Shown here in pieces: positions 1-10,651 of a stretch of DNA of 64,000 nt. The DNA comes from Phytophthora hibernalis (lineage: Eukaryota > Oomycota > Peronosporomycetes > Peronosporales > Peronosporaceae): positions 1 through 64,000 of the forward strand of contig JAAKBF010000337.1 in assembly GCA_012656075.1 (NCBI GenBank), given 5' to 3'. The notes beneath the pieces were generated by a model, which saw only the letters and a program-made list of their open reading frames with translations, was not told the origin of the DNA and did not search any database. A program made the position numbers and the translations under genes. Position 1 is the first letter of the stretch. Each line of letters starts with the position of its first letter.

Positions 1-210
1 GGTGAAGGGCAATCGCCACCACCTCGCTCGCCATCAGCGAGGTGCGCGGTGCGTGTGCTTGACGACCGGGTTCCCACCGTAACCAGGTGGCCGAAGCCAG
101 ACGACAGAGGGACGCTACGTGGCACCGACAGCGTCGTCAACATCATCATCAATCTGATGATGCTGCGGTCGATGAGCGTAATCAAATTGAACAGCTGCTT
201 TTGAGCAGCG

Positions 211-1050
211 ATGGTGATCCTGATGATGGAGATGCTGGATTTGCGGGACGAGCGTAATCAAGTCGACGAACTGATCGTGAGCAATGATGGGAATGATGGT
301 AACGCCGACGATGCGGCAATAGATATTGAAATTAAAGACGAACAAGATTGCTTCGATCTTGCTGACTTTGAATGCAATGAGATCGAGTTGGACGCACTGG
401 TCTCGTCAGCTGAGGAGGGGCAACAAAAACGGACGCGTGAAGATGGCAATTTCCAAGGACGTGAAGGGGTTATTGACTGCATTATCTGCCTGTGCGCTCT
501 CGATGGTGAACAATGGATATGCGGCCGCGACAGCTGTCGTCAGCCGTTCCACCGGGATTGCATAAAGGCTTCCATTCCCGTTGACGCACGATGCAGTAAC
601 TGTCGCTACCCCATTCAACTTTACGTGGAAGATGACGAGGTGATGATTGTCAAGCACGTGCCCGCTCGGCCCAAGTGTGCTGTCTGTAACAATGTCATCA
701 CTGGAATTGTACTGGAAGGTCAACAGTGCAGCCACACACTTGAATACGAGTGTCCCATGGCCTACAACGCACAATTTTTGGGGAACATCAGAAACCATGA
801 TTTGCAGTGCCCCGTGTGTTCACATCCCTTTCCGGTTCCTGGTATGACGAGTGACGACGAAGCTGACAACTACGAGGACGACGTCGAGGATGAAGCGTAC
901 GAGTACAACGTCGAGGCCGGTGAATTCGAGGAATCTGAAGAGGCGTCGGAAAGTGCTTCAGGAACGGGTGGCGACAGTGCGGATGAGTACCACGCGAGTG
1001 ATTTCGTCAGCTCGTCAGACTCAGAAGAGGAATGCAACCCGGATCAGTAG
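211..1050 (+). CDS. RING-like double zinc-finger protein with acidic ends
   Basis: 279 residues. A RING-type ligand series lies at residues 90-131 (C90, C93, C104, C109, H114, C117, C128, C131). A second Cys/His cluster follows at 156-203 (C156/C159, C173, H175, C181, C200/C203). The N-terminus and the last 65 residues are rich in Asp, Glu and Ser. RING folds usually act in ubiquitin transfer or protein binding, but no family is recognised, so that role is inference. The block starting DERNQ occurs twice, about 72 bp apart: once at about 170 in another frame and again inside this ORF. This suggests a tandem duplication and a 1-bp shift near 243, so the real start may lie upstream. It could also be an accessory gene of the Crypton just downstream. 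Confidence 0.5.
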   Translation: MVILMMEMLDLRDERNQVDELIVSNDGNDGNADDAAIDIEIKDEQDCFDLADFECNEIELDALVSSAEEGQQKRTREDGNFQGREGVIDCIICLCALDGEQWICGRDSCRQPFHRDCIKASIPVDARCSNCRYPIQLYVEDDEVMIVKHVPARPKCAVCNNVITGIVLEGQQCSHTLEYECPMAYNAQFLGNIRNHDLQCPVCSHPFPVPGMTSDDEADNYEDDVEDEAYEYNVEAGEFEESEEASESASGTGGDSADEYHASDFVSSSDSEEECNPDQ

Positions 1051-1146
1051 GAGTAGCAGTAGCTCTACGAGGGGATGATGTGCATAATTACGTAATGAAA
1101 TCAAGTTGGTTTGTGACCCTTTATATAGACGTTTGTATGATCCCAA

Positions 1147-1412
1147 AAGTACAATCAGGGACGACAGAGTACAATATAGGACGACAGAGTACAATGAGGG
1201 ACGATAGTACAATAAAAAGCGAGAGGTACAATAAAGGCCGACAGTACAAATTATCGCGGCAGGTACAATGAGGGACGACAGTACAATGATGTACGATAGG
1301 GTACAATGAAGGACGACAGTACAACGAGGGACGATAAGATGCAATGAAGGACGACAGTACTATAAAATATGATGGGATACAATGAGGGATGACAGTACAA
1401 TGAGGGACAACG
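1147..1412 (+). repeat. Degenerate minisatellite, about 14 units of 18-20 bp
   Basis: Tandem units resembling GTACAATGAGGGACGACA run with many point changes from the end of the zinc-finger gene to the 3' end of the Crypton reading frame. The short ORFs across it on both strands are low-complexity translations of the repeat and are not called as genes. Reverse-complement units recur beyond the other end of the Crypton, at about 3300. Confidence 0.85.
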
Positions 1413-1416
1413 ACCT

Positions 1417-3282
1417 TTACGATCGTTTGTTCTTACGAATAGCAGTAAGAATCTTGTTCACCGTCAGTTCCCCTTGCACACAACCTGTAAAGCTGCTCTC
1501 GAATGAATCTCGATCGTCACCGTGCTCCGCACGAATGTACTCTGCAATGATTTTCATCCGGGAAAGACACGACCGGTGATGTGGAAGCATATCAATGCCC
1601 GCTGTATACTGATGACATGCTGGGTTAGGCTTCCGGTACTGGTCAACGTAGTCGCGCCACGTCTTGGCGTCGGGAAGCTCTGATACCATGTGCGTGGTAT
1701 CCAAGTTGTCGACACTTGTTGTAGATTCAAGAAGCTCAGTTGATTCTTCAGGATCAGTGGCTCGAGTTGAGCATTGAATGATTCCCATGTCCTTAACCAC
1801 TTTACGTACCCGTCGAGAAGCGCGTTCTTCAGCTCGGAAACAATGGAGGCTGGTATCGTTTCTGAGCCTATTCCGGAGGCAATTGGTAATACATCGCGTT
1901 GTTCTTCGTCATCGCCATCCAACTGCACCTCGTAGTCCATGTCTTGCAATCCTCTTAGTGACACACTCGTGTAAGAGATTGAGTCAGGAGCTAGCGAATC
2001 TCCTAGCTGATTTTCTTCACGGTCCAGCACGTCGTCCAAAAGATACCGCGTTACTGTCTCTGCCTTTTCGCTTGGAGCCCACCCCACCCACCACTTAACC
2101 AGCTTTAAGGTCCATCTTCTTTTCTCAGGGGCAAACATGAACCGATATTGAGCGCCTCCTCGCCGAAAGCAGTGAGATGTAAACCAAATCTCATCACCCA
2201 AAATGTTTTTACTGATCCCAGCAGCGTCGGCGACGATGTTTAGCACTTGCGTGAAGTTGCTGTCTGACATCGGAGACCCCACTTGATCCCAACTTTATCA
2301 AATCTACCGCTTACAGCAGAAGTAGTTTCAGAGCACTTTTGTCGCTTGGGCCCACCGCGTGGAATCTTAGTCAACGACGGGAAAGCGTAGTCACTGTCGC
2401 GCCAATTGTGGTGAAGTTGCACGCGCGCGTACTCAAACCATCTCTCCAAATGAGTTAACGCCTCGGCAGCTTGCTCTTCTTTCGGAAGGTGATGAAGTGA
2501 GTATGTGCGACTGGCGAGTGGATCGTGGTCTGTCTTTCTGTCACGAATCGTGAAGCAGCCAAAGTGAATATCGTTACCGCTTTCGCGAGACCTCCGTTTG
2601 ACGCCTAGCTGTGTATCACCCTACTTCATGAGTAGAACTTCGTTGATACGACACGTGCCGTAGAAGGAGAGCGAGCAAACCGCTGAAAACCACAATCTCA
2701 TCGTCTGGCTGAAGCTAGAGTTGATATCAAGGAAGGTGATGATTCTTGATAGCATCGCGTGCGACATCGGGTAGGCACGCTTGGGGTCCTTTCACGCTTT
2801 TTGACTTTGCTGAGTTCGGCGAGAATCTGATTTATGGCAGCAGACCGTGCTGGATTGCCCCGTGGAGCAAGGGCTCCATCTGCAGTACTGTCGATAATCC
2901 AGCGATCGTGGGGATGCCATCCTGTAAGCATCTCCGGTTTCGTGTAGTGCCAACTTATTGCTGCGCGCAACTTTTCGGCGGGCCACTGGCTTTTGTTTTT
3001 TTCTGCAAGTTGGTTGATGTAAGCTGCTATGACTCCAGGTAGCTGGACGAAGCGTTGTTTACGAGGATCGGGGTATCCTTCCAAAAGGCAGAACTCTGCA
3101 AACCGTCGCAAACTGCCGCCGTAGTCCGTCCGCGTCCGCGCCTCCAATCGCTGATCTGCGAACTGGGCTGCCGCAAGGGCTGCATTGTACAGGCGACTGC
3201 CTTTTGGGAGATCCATTCGCTTGTCTTGCAATGCTGAGGCGTACGAGACAAGGATAAAATGAGAGTTTGTCTTGTCAGACAC
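1417..3282 (-). pseudogene. Crypton transposon tyrosine recombinase, frameshifted
   Basis: Read from 3282 down to 1417 in at least three frames. The N-terminal part (3282-2698) is a SAM-like core-binding domain. Box I follows with the motif GTCRINEVL, carrying the first catalytic Arg, near 2650. The C-terminal catalytic part holds HCFRRGG (the HxxR box), then WWVGWAPSEK and TVTRYLLDD with the candidate nucleophilic Tyr (about 2200-2030). The last 127 residues (1800-1417) match the basic tail seen on oomycete Cryptons. The catalytic set points to recombination through a Tyr-DNA intermediate rather than DDE chemistry. Frame changes near 2700, 2440, 2280 and 1800 and a stop near 2626 mean it cannot encode an intact enzyme as read. 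Confidence 0.75.
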
Positions 3283-3298
3283 CGATCAGTTGGCTAAG

Positions 3299-3352
3299 AT
3301 GTCGTCCCTCATTGTACTCACATGTCATCCCTTAATGCACTCGCACGTCTCC
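3299..3352 (-). repeat. Inverted remnant of the Crypton-flanking minisatellite
   Basis: On the minus strand this stretch contains about three degenerate units of the 1147-1412 array (GTACAATGAGGGACGAC and two diverged neighbours). It lies just upstream of the Crypton start, in inverted orientation to the array at the other end. Confidence 0.65.
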
Positions 3353-3865
3353 CGTATTGAACCATGATGAATATATTCATGGGTCATGGTACTGCGTGAG
3401 TGCCAATCTTTGGCGTTTGTGAGATGGCTTCAAAGTGGCTACACAAGCTGCTACAATTTTTGTCCAATCACATTGCTTTGCACGGTCATTTATTTTAATC
3501 ACGGCTGGGAGAAGTCGTCTGATAACTGAATGCCAAGATCTTGGTCGGTCGTATTGCCAATAGTTGAATAATTTGCAGCAGATTTTCATGTAGTCTTTTT
3601 GGGAGGCTAGCATACTTTAATCAAGTCATCTAAATTATTCTTTTTCAGTGTTATCTGTGACATCCCTTCTGTGGATTTCCCGCGATTTTTAAATTTGAGC
3701 AACTTGACAACACTGCAGAGTTATTGGCTGAAAAGTTCGCAATAAAACCTTTTCAACGATACCCCGTGGTTAAATTGAATGTTATTGGTCGATCCAACCG
3801 GATTTAGCATAATTTCCGACCGACCTGAAAAGGTCGGGCAATGCGTGTTAATGTTAATAATGGTA
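3353..3865. other. No gene recognised
   Basis: AT-rich spacer between the Crypton and the pogo-type element. A 78-codon minus-strand frame (3613-3377) has no recognisable domain and is probably chance. Confidence 0.5.
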
Positions 3866-6023
3866 CAGTGCTACCCCTCGTTATGCGCACCTCAATAATC
3901 CAATACCCCGTCAAATCAGTTTAGAAATCATTGCAATTTTAAACCTTTTCTTGTTTTACATGTACAGAGAACCCTGGCCAACTTAATACCTCTCTTGTCT
4001 AATATCCTGGTGTACTTAATCACTTATCGATCCACCGACTCGGAAGTCAGGCTTAACTATGGGGCTAAATTAATACTTGTCAAACTTCAAACTTAATGCT
4101 CGATGGGGATTTTTTCAATACAATTTGTTAATGAAAAGCATCCACTATCATACTTGTTCAGCGCCAAATTTTACGTGGACGCACTTGCTATTAAGTATAA
4201 CAGGGCTATTAGATAGTAGAGGGAGCACCACAACCAGAAGACCGGTGTTGATCTCTGGGTTTGTAAGAAGGCATGGATGACTGGTGTGTTGTTTCAGGAG
4301 TGGCTGTGCGAGCTTGACGTGCATCAACAACGGTGCAATATTGCCCTCCTACGCAACATTGTCCTGGAAAACCTGCAGCTCAAGTCGCAATTGTCATTTA
4401 ACTACCGCCTAACTACATATCTCGTTTGCAACCGCCCGACCCTGGAATCATATCGGCGTTTAAGCGGCAGTTCGGCATCGGTGGCTCCAGCATGAGTTGA
4501 ACGTGAGGAGGCGGGTGCGACTACCAAAGGTAGTCATACCCGTTGATATACTTCAAGTATTAGATATTAGCACCCTACCAATATACCGGTACAAGGCCGT
4601 GCGCTAGCGCCCGGATGAGCTCTGAAATTTACATGTCAAGTGAAATGGTAAGTGCATGGTTTTAATTAAAGGCTCGTGCTAGTGGTACAAAACGAGTCTA
4701 CTGAAACTTAATATTTGTGGAGGTTACGTATGATTTAGAGTCTTTTTCTACATCGTATAAACTTTGAAGTCGCCTGGAGGACGGATGTCATCTTGCTTCA
4801 AAAACCTGAAAGTCGGAGATGCCGCCCGAGCCTCACCGTTGAAAACCCTGAGAGCGGTGACACAACCTTAAGCAGTTGCTTTCACCCCTTTATCCCGGTG
4901 TATCACTAGACAGTTTCCTAATTAAACGCGTACCGGTATCTTCATTTTTCAAGGGTTTTCAGCGTTTTCTTGGCGTTTGCGGAGGCTAAAGTCTTGCAGA
5001 AATAGAGCTTACAGCCTTGTCGAATCTGATGCCTTCACTCACGCTAGTAAGCTCCTAGGTGTGTAGCTTCCTAGCTACTTCGAAGTAAATATTGTAAATA
5101 TTAGAAAAGAGTGAAGTTGTGGTGGGCTAGCGCAGGTTAGACGAATGGTGAAGTATACTTTGGTTTCATAGTGAAAGGTTGACAGAGGAAGTATAATATT
5201 AGTTGAGTAGCTTCCTACTTCGCTTAGAAGGCGCCTACCGGTACTTGTGGCGGTCCACCTAACTCGAGCTTGCCACCGTTGGTGGTGGATGTTCTCCACA
5301 GAGTCCCAGTTGAAGACGTTTTGGCCAGATGCTAGAAGGTGGACTGGCGTTCTTTAAAAGGAGCTGGTCATGTTTGCATGTGTGATTCCTCGAAGACGAT
5401 CTAGCCGGCTTGGTGGTCGGCGTAGCGATGTAACCACTGCTGGTGGAGTGCCGGCTCCTATTGTTATAATTGAACGCAATTTTCAAAGATGTTGCGTGAA
5501 CGTTGAACTAGCACGCCACAGGCAACACGCGGCTTTTGACTAGTTCTCGCTATTTATTAGGGATTGGAGTGAGTTTGGTTCATGTCAATGTCGGGATCTC
5601 TAAGGTTAGCAAGTTGAAGTTGCATTATGAGAGGAATCAGACCAAAAACAGAAATTGACATGTAATTTTGTCAGTTCTTGAGGGTTTATTAGATTTGGAG
5701 ATGAGCTGTTGAGCTGTTACTGTTGTTGATTTTTCTGAGTTTTGGCAAGTATGCTTTTGAGCGGAAAATCGGATCACTGATATACTCTGAAATAAATTTC
5801 AGAGAACTTCCAGGAAGTAGGTGGATGAAGTCCTGTTGGCACGATGTACACCCCGATGTAGAAACGAAGATTTTGTCAGGCATTCGGACGCTACAGGAGC
5901 GGCTGCGGAAACTGCAACGTGAGGAGCAGGAGGCGGCGAGGGCGCAGACATCGACCCGAAGCCTTTTTAGTATGTAAAAATCACTTTGCCGAACTCACTG
6001 CGCATAACGAGGGGTAGCCTCTG
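3866..6023 (+). mobile_element. pogo-type DNA transposon with terminal inverted repeats and TA duplication
   Basis: The left end (3866) begins CAGTGCTACCCCTCGTTATG and is preceded by TA. The right end (5999-6023) carries the complement, TGCGCATAACGAGGGGTAGC, ending CTG and followed by TA. The repeat is about 24 bp with small differences at the outer right end. CAGT termini with TA duplications fit the pogo/Tigger branch of Tc1/mariner. The interior keeps a transposase piece (4259-4495) and a second short coding-like block (5830-5976, containing SCWHDVHP). Much of 4600-5800 shows nothing. Blocks 3957-4592 and 5830-5976 recur rearranged at 10.65-11.8 kb. Confidence 0.7.
4259..4495 (+). pseudogene. 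pogo/Tigger-type DDE transposase fragment
   Basis: The frame reads KKAWMTGVLFQEWLCELD, matching the start of the DDE_1 (CENP-B/Tigger) core, in which a Trp-Met-Thr and Leu-Phe-x-Glu-Trp-Leu block precedes the second catalytic Asp. The expected LLLDN segment is degraded: the following residues read CNIALLRNIVLENLQLKSQ, keeping only the LENLQLKS echo of the LxNVxLxF strand. Upstream and downstream coding is lost. No active transposase is possible from this copy. Confidence 0.6.
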
Positions 6024-6035
6024 TACCTGTACATG

Positions 6036-6638
6036 AAAAGGTGGACCTTCCAACCTCTCAGAGGTTATTATATGCTTACTGGGTATTGTTTTTTACAGTA
6101 AGTAGGTCCCACTCACTTCAATTCAAGATGTCGACCAAATTGGGCCCCAATCGTACACGTAGGGGGCGGCCTTTGGAAGTGACGGACGAGCGGCGCATGT
6201 CCTTGATGGAGGCTGCGTCTCGCAGAATGCGGAAAATGGTAGCATCCGCTGGAGGGTCCGACAGCTTGAATGTTGTCATAGCCCAGCGTGCGAGATGAGA
6301 TAGCGTTAGGGTCTGACAGCGTTCATGGCGGTCAATTATGTCGCACTTCTGCTTGATAGTCAGCCATAGACCCTTCGTTTACTTGTCAGCTCGCTTGGTA
6401 GTATATATCATGGTGCCCCGGTGCGCACTACAGGAAAAGATCGGGATTGATAATGGCGATTGAAGTCGGCATGCTTTTGGCGGGACGATTCGAATTCAAA
6501 TCTTGATCTCCAACGTGGACCACACAGGGTGGTATCTATCGATGATGGGCACTTCCCTCTGGAAAATATTTCAACTGATCCTATCGGCATCGCAGAGGTA
6601 TTAGCTGAAGGCAGTTTTCAGTTTCTCAGCGGAATCCG
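6036..6638 (+). mobile_element. Non-autonomous TA-inserting transposon, copy 1 (622-bp family)
   Basis: Nearly identical, in inverted orientation, to 38413-39034. The right end matches the family terminus (complement of CAGATTCCGCTGAGAAAC) and is followed by TA. The left terminus is lost where it abuts the pogo element. It carries a short reading frame starting MSTKLGPNRTRRGRPLEVTD (from about 6128), which resembles the basic, helix-turn-helix start of a Tc1/mariner or pogo transposase. A second frame (6460-6639, start MKSACFWRDD) is identical at protein level in the other copy over about 59 residues. This looks like an internally deleted derivative of a larger transposon. Confidence 0.75.
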
Positions 6639-6640
6639 TA

Positions 6641-6807
6641 CAGAGTTCCCCGGCAAAGGGAGAAAGGTGGGACCAATAAATTCTTCTTCCAGGTTAACAG
6701 ATTTGCAAAATGGATTTTGTATTGTGGTCGAGCAAGGCTTTCTCCAAATGTGCTATTTTTGCAAGGTAAATAACTGATTACGGTTCTCCCTTTGCCGGGA
6801 AACGCTG
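6641..6807 (+). mobile_element. 167-bp MITE, copy 1
   Basis: Inverted ends CAGAGTTCCCCGGCAAAGGG and the complement of CAGCGTTTCCCGGCAAAGGG enclose a non-coding core. The left side abuts TA; the right side reads CA in place of TA. A shorter inverted relative lies at 47524-47675. It sits directly against the 622-bp family copy, sharing the TA. Confidence 0.75.
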
Positions 6808-7765
6808 CATTACTGTACCGGTACCGGAACACCGTTCACTCTATTTAGTCGTGTGGAGATTTTCAAGTCAAAAAAATGTACATAGAATAGGGCTTACATA
6901 GTTTGTATTATAACAACCTAGGGTGTTCTGATCTTTCCGCTGTTCAGATCTTTCCGAAGATGTCCGTAGTCACCTCACTGGGTTTGAAAACATTTCCAAT
7001 TCAACCATAAATAGAGAAAAGAGGCCGGATTCTAGCAGAGCTCGACGAACAGATTTGAGTGATGTTTTTTACAAGTACCTTTCGAGATGCATATTTTTCA
7101 AAACGGGGTACATGTAGAATCGGCTTCTGACAATAAACCAGAAATAGTCGTGGCACGACTACAGTGAATGGTGTACTAATAAAAGCGCTTTTACATTTTT
7201 ATGATAGAGCGCAAATGCACGCCGCAAAGTTCAGTCCGGTGCTTGTTTGACAGTGGTGAAAAACTCACCTGCAGGTCTTCAAACTAAAGGATATTTTTTT
7301 GTTTTACGCTTGCAAAAATTGTTGTTGTACAAATTTCAATTGGTGCATGCGGCTACATATTTCAATAAAATAAATAAAAACATACGCCACCCTACATGTA
7401 CATATCGACATGAGCCGCAGCCGTGTCGAGCGAAGACTCACTTCGATCGATAACGATGTCGACGACAGCATTACAGCGCTCGCTCACTTCGCAGACAGCT
7501 GCAGGATTATACATAAATGGATAAAATACCCATTTTTATTGTGTGAATTGCTATTTTGGAACAGCGGTCCAAGGACCTCTACAATGTATTATTTTTATTT
7601 AAAAATATCGGCAATTGTTGATTCACAGACTGTGAATCACAGTGTACAGTAGTACCCATTTTAGTCTAAATGGGCGTTCTGTCAGGTTAAAATCCACGTC
7701 TTTATCGGCTCCACCGAACCATGTGGTGGTCCCGTGTCAATGGAGCACATGCACCACTTTGGTGT
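6808..7765. other. No gene recognised
   Basis: AT-rich intergenic stretch upstream of the GH10 gene. Short frames on both strands have no domain signature. Confidence 0.5.
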
Positions 7766-7769
7766 CCTC

Positions 7770-7785
7770 GCTTATTCTTCATTTA
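7770..7785 (+). promoter_or_regulatory. Oomycete-type initiator core promoter of the GH10 gene
   Basis: GCTTATTCTTCATTTA matches 14 of 16 positions of the oomycete core promoter consensus GCTCATTYYNCAWTTT (initiator plus flanking region). It lies 23 bp before the proposed ATG at 7808, a normal 5' leader length for oomycete genes. Confidence 0.6.
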
Positions 7786-7807
7786 GCAACGCGGGGTGAA
7801 GTCCAGC

Positions 7808-9404
7808 ATGAAGGGTTTTCTGCCTTTGACTATCGCGTGACTTTCGTTGGCAGTTGCCAATGGCGTCATCTTGAAGTCCACCTACACGGGCACCAAGGGG
7901 CTTCATGAACTGGCCACGACCCAGGGCAAGTACATGGGTACGGCCACGGACAACGGCGACCTGTCGGATACGTACTACCTCGCGGCGCTCAAGGACAGCA
8001 GCGAGTTCGGCATGCTCACCCCGGGTAACTCCATGAAATGGGACGCCACGGAGCCCACACAAAACACCTTCACGTATACAAAAGGCGACGCCATTGTGAC
8101 CATCGCCGATGAGATGGGCGCTCAAGTGCGGTGCCACACCTTGTTGTGGCACCAGCAGGTCCCTTCGTGGGTGCAGAGTCTCAGCAAGACCGAGATGATG
8201 AGTGCACTGGAGAACCACATCACGGAGGTGATGACGCACTTCGGAAACTCGTGCTACGTCTGGGACGTGGCGAACGAAGTCATGGGCGACGACGCGACGT
8301 ACCGCAAGTCCTTTTGGTACAACACCACGGGCACGGACTACATCACGACGGCCTTCAAGACGGCCAACTTGGTCAAGAAATCGCTCGGTCTCAGCACCAA
8401 GTTGTACTACAACGACTACAACACCAACACGGTGAACGCCAAGTCGACGGCGGTGATGGATATGGTCCAGACACTGTTGCTCGACGCCAACATTGGCATC
8501 GATGGGGTGGGGTTCCAGTCCCATTCGAGTTGCTCGGACACCTCGACGACCGACGACCTCGTGACCAACTTGGAGCGCTTTACTGCTCTGGGTCTGGACG
8601 TGGCGTACACGGAGCTGGACGTCAAGACGAGCTCGACGTCGCCCTCGGAAGACGAGCAGGAACAGCAGGTCACGGTATATACCAACACAGTGGCGGCATG
8701 TCAGCTGGTGGACAACTGCGTGGGGGTCACGATCTGGGATTTCGATGACACGTACACGTGGCTCGACAACTCGGCCCCGCTTACGTGGTACCAGCCTTCG
8801 GGCGAGGGCACCGCACTTGTGCGCAAGCGTGTTTACGACGGTATTGCCGCTGGATGGGGGACTTCGAGTAGGAATAAGGAATCCTGGGGAACTTCAAATA
8901 GCACCACTATGACCACTAGCACTGGAACCAGCACCACTGGCAGTACGAACGTGGCAGTCGAGAGCAGTCTTGAAGCTGAAACGTCGACGGCTGCAAGCAG
9001 CGCCACCGAAACCACGAGCACCAGTACTGATGCCGAGACCTCGACTGCAGCGAGCAGTGATACGGAGACTGCAAGCAGCAGCTCTGGATCTGAAACGGTG
9101 AGCTCTGGATCTGAAACGGTGAGCTCTGCCGGCTCAGAGACGTCAACCGACTCGAGCAGTGCCATCGAAAACTACGAGCACTACTAGCAGCGCCACTAGT
9201 TCTGAGACAGTCATCAGTTCCACTGAGGGCAGCAACTACATACCGGTAGCTAGTACCGCGAGCAGCAATGCTACAGAAACAACCAGCTCGTCAAGCAGCA
9301 GCAGCAGCACCGCTACTTCAACGGCCACAAGCACCGGTGGTAGCAGCGCCCCAGCGCCGACGACTGGAAAGACGAGTGCTTGCAGTCGCCGACTTCGCAA
9401 GTAG
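7808..9404 (+). CDS. GH10 endo-1,4-beta-xylanase with Ser/Thr-rich tail; stop in the signal peptide and a late frameshift
   Basis: The continuous frame is 7847-9187 (446 codons). Its first 340 residues form a GH10 (beta/alpha)8 barrel that would cleave plant xylan outside the cell. Counting from 7847, the acid/base Glu is in WDVANEV (E144) and the nucleophile Glu in AYTELDVK (E256). From about residue 345 a Ser/Thr-rich, probably O-glycosylated linker follows. Upstream and in frame, an ATG at 7808 opens a plausible signal peptide, MKGFLPLTIA-stop-LSLAVANG, interrupted by TGA at 7838. Starting at 7847 removes the signal. Near 9165 an A-run shift moves the tail into another frame that continues as Ser/Thr-rich sequence to 9404. 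It is a decaying gene or one with assembly errors. The family call is firm; function is doubtful. Confidence 0.85.
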
Positions 9405-10651
9405 ATTGTTTTCACTGAAAACTTTTCAGCAGTCGGTCTTGCACTAGTCGAACTCCCCCAAAGCTCTCGTTGTGCCAGGGAAAACGTCAAAAGGTGTGTA
9501 CATCCAAACCCTTGTATCAAAAGCGGTGACGGAACGCTGTGGGGTGTTGGTCGCTCTCACGTTTCAACCGAACACACGTACTGGCACTGGTTTCAGTGGT
9601 AGCCAGTGCATTCGGGCCGAAACCCGAAGTTCACCGAGGGAGACCCGGCCCAGTCTGATAGCCCCGGATCAAAATCGCACTGTAAGTCGCAATACTGAGG
9701 GACGAGTAGCAATGAGGTTGCGAAGAGCGGAGTCCAGTCGTACTCGGAAGCCGAGCGCAGGTCGCACGTTGCCCCCATATAAAGTCGGGTACTTCAAGAG
9801 AGCATAGTCTTGTACGGCTTGAAGTGCGTGTGCACCCGATTCAACCGTCCTGCCAACCCTTAGAGTTTCCACCTCGCTGGAATCGCTATCATCTCCGATG
9901 TCGTCAACGTCAACATTCATTGCTGTCCCTCAGTCGGTATATCCGGTACTGAAGCGTGAAATTGCGTGGACACTGTATCGGACTTACAGTAGCAAAAGAC
10001 GAAGGTGATAAAATCACGGTTGGCTGTGGCACTCAACTGTTGACAAGCAGGTGAACGAAACACGCTGGTGTTGGTCATCTTGGTTTGGGATGACATAATT
10101 AGCTTAATTAAGGCATATTTCTCCTTGACCCCAATCCGACCTGCCTTGCTCTTCCGACGGGTGATTTTGAGTCGATTAATGGTTGTACGGTAGATGCATC
10201 TGTAGCATGTATTAATACTGGTTACCTGGACTTGACATTGCCGCAAACAAGGTCGCTTGAAATTATCCGGGCCACGATTTTATAATCCTGACTGTGGGCC
10301 CTTCATAGTGAAGATCCGTTGCCGAACTCAGTTGCAGTTCACAACCAGTTCCAATAAGAAGATCTCACCACGCTGCTACTGTACATGTATCCAGACTGTA
10401 TTAAAAGTGCCGCACACACAATAGGCGGGAGTAAAGATAACCACGACGGGCAGACTCGCTGCTGTTGAAGTTGAAGTCGTGCTATGCACCACGCAGTGAC
10501 TGGTAAATCTGTCAGAAAACGGGTCAGCTGGTTCAACCGACCAGATTGTCAAGACAGAGATCGGCGAGTCGCCGGGCGACTGCCTTTACTGGTACTGTAC
10601 AACCCTGTATCCACACTAAATTAGTCGACCCGGGGTGGTCGAAAACTATTA
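9405..10651 (-). other. No recognised gene; two abutting unknown minus-strand frames
   Basis: On the minus strand, 10246-9917 (109 codons, basic, containing RLKITRRKSKAGRIGVKEKY) and 9920-9669 (83 codons, acidic start MNVDVDDIGDDSDSS) overlap by ATGA. They could be one frameshifted protein from a mobile element. No family is recognised, and chance frames cannot be excluded. The rest of the stretch shows nothing. Confidence 0.25.

Noticed and set aside
1147..1412. CRISPR-like array
   Set aside because: Units are contiguous and degenerate with no unique spacers, and the genome is eukaryotic; it is a minisatellite.
7772..8524. 250-codon minus-strand frame
   Set aside because: Lies exactly antisense to the GH10 catalytic domain; its His/Val/Arg-rich composition is the shadow of GC-biased third positions.
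8131..8748. 205-codon plus-strand frame within GH10
   Set aside because: Out-of-frame shadow of the xylanase; no domain.
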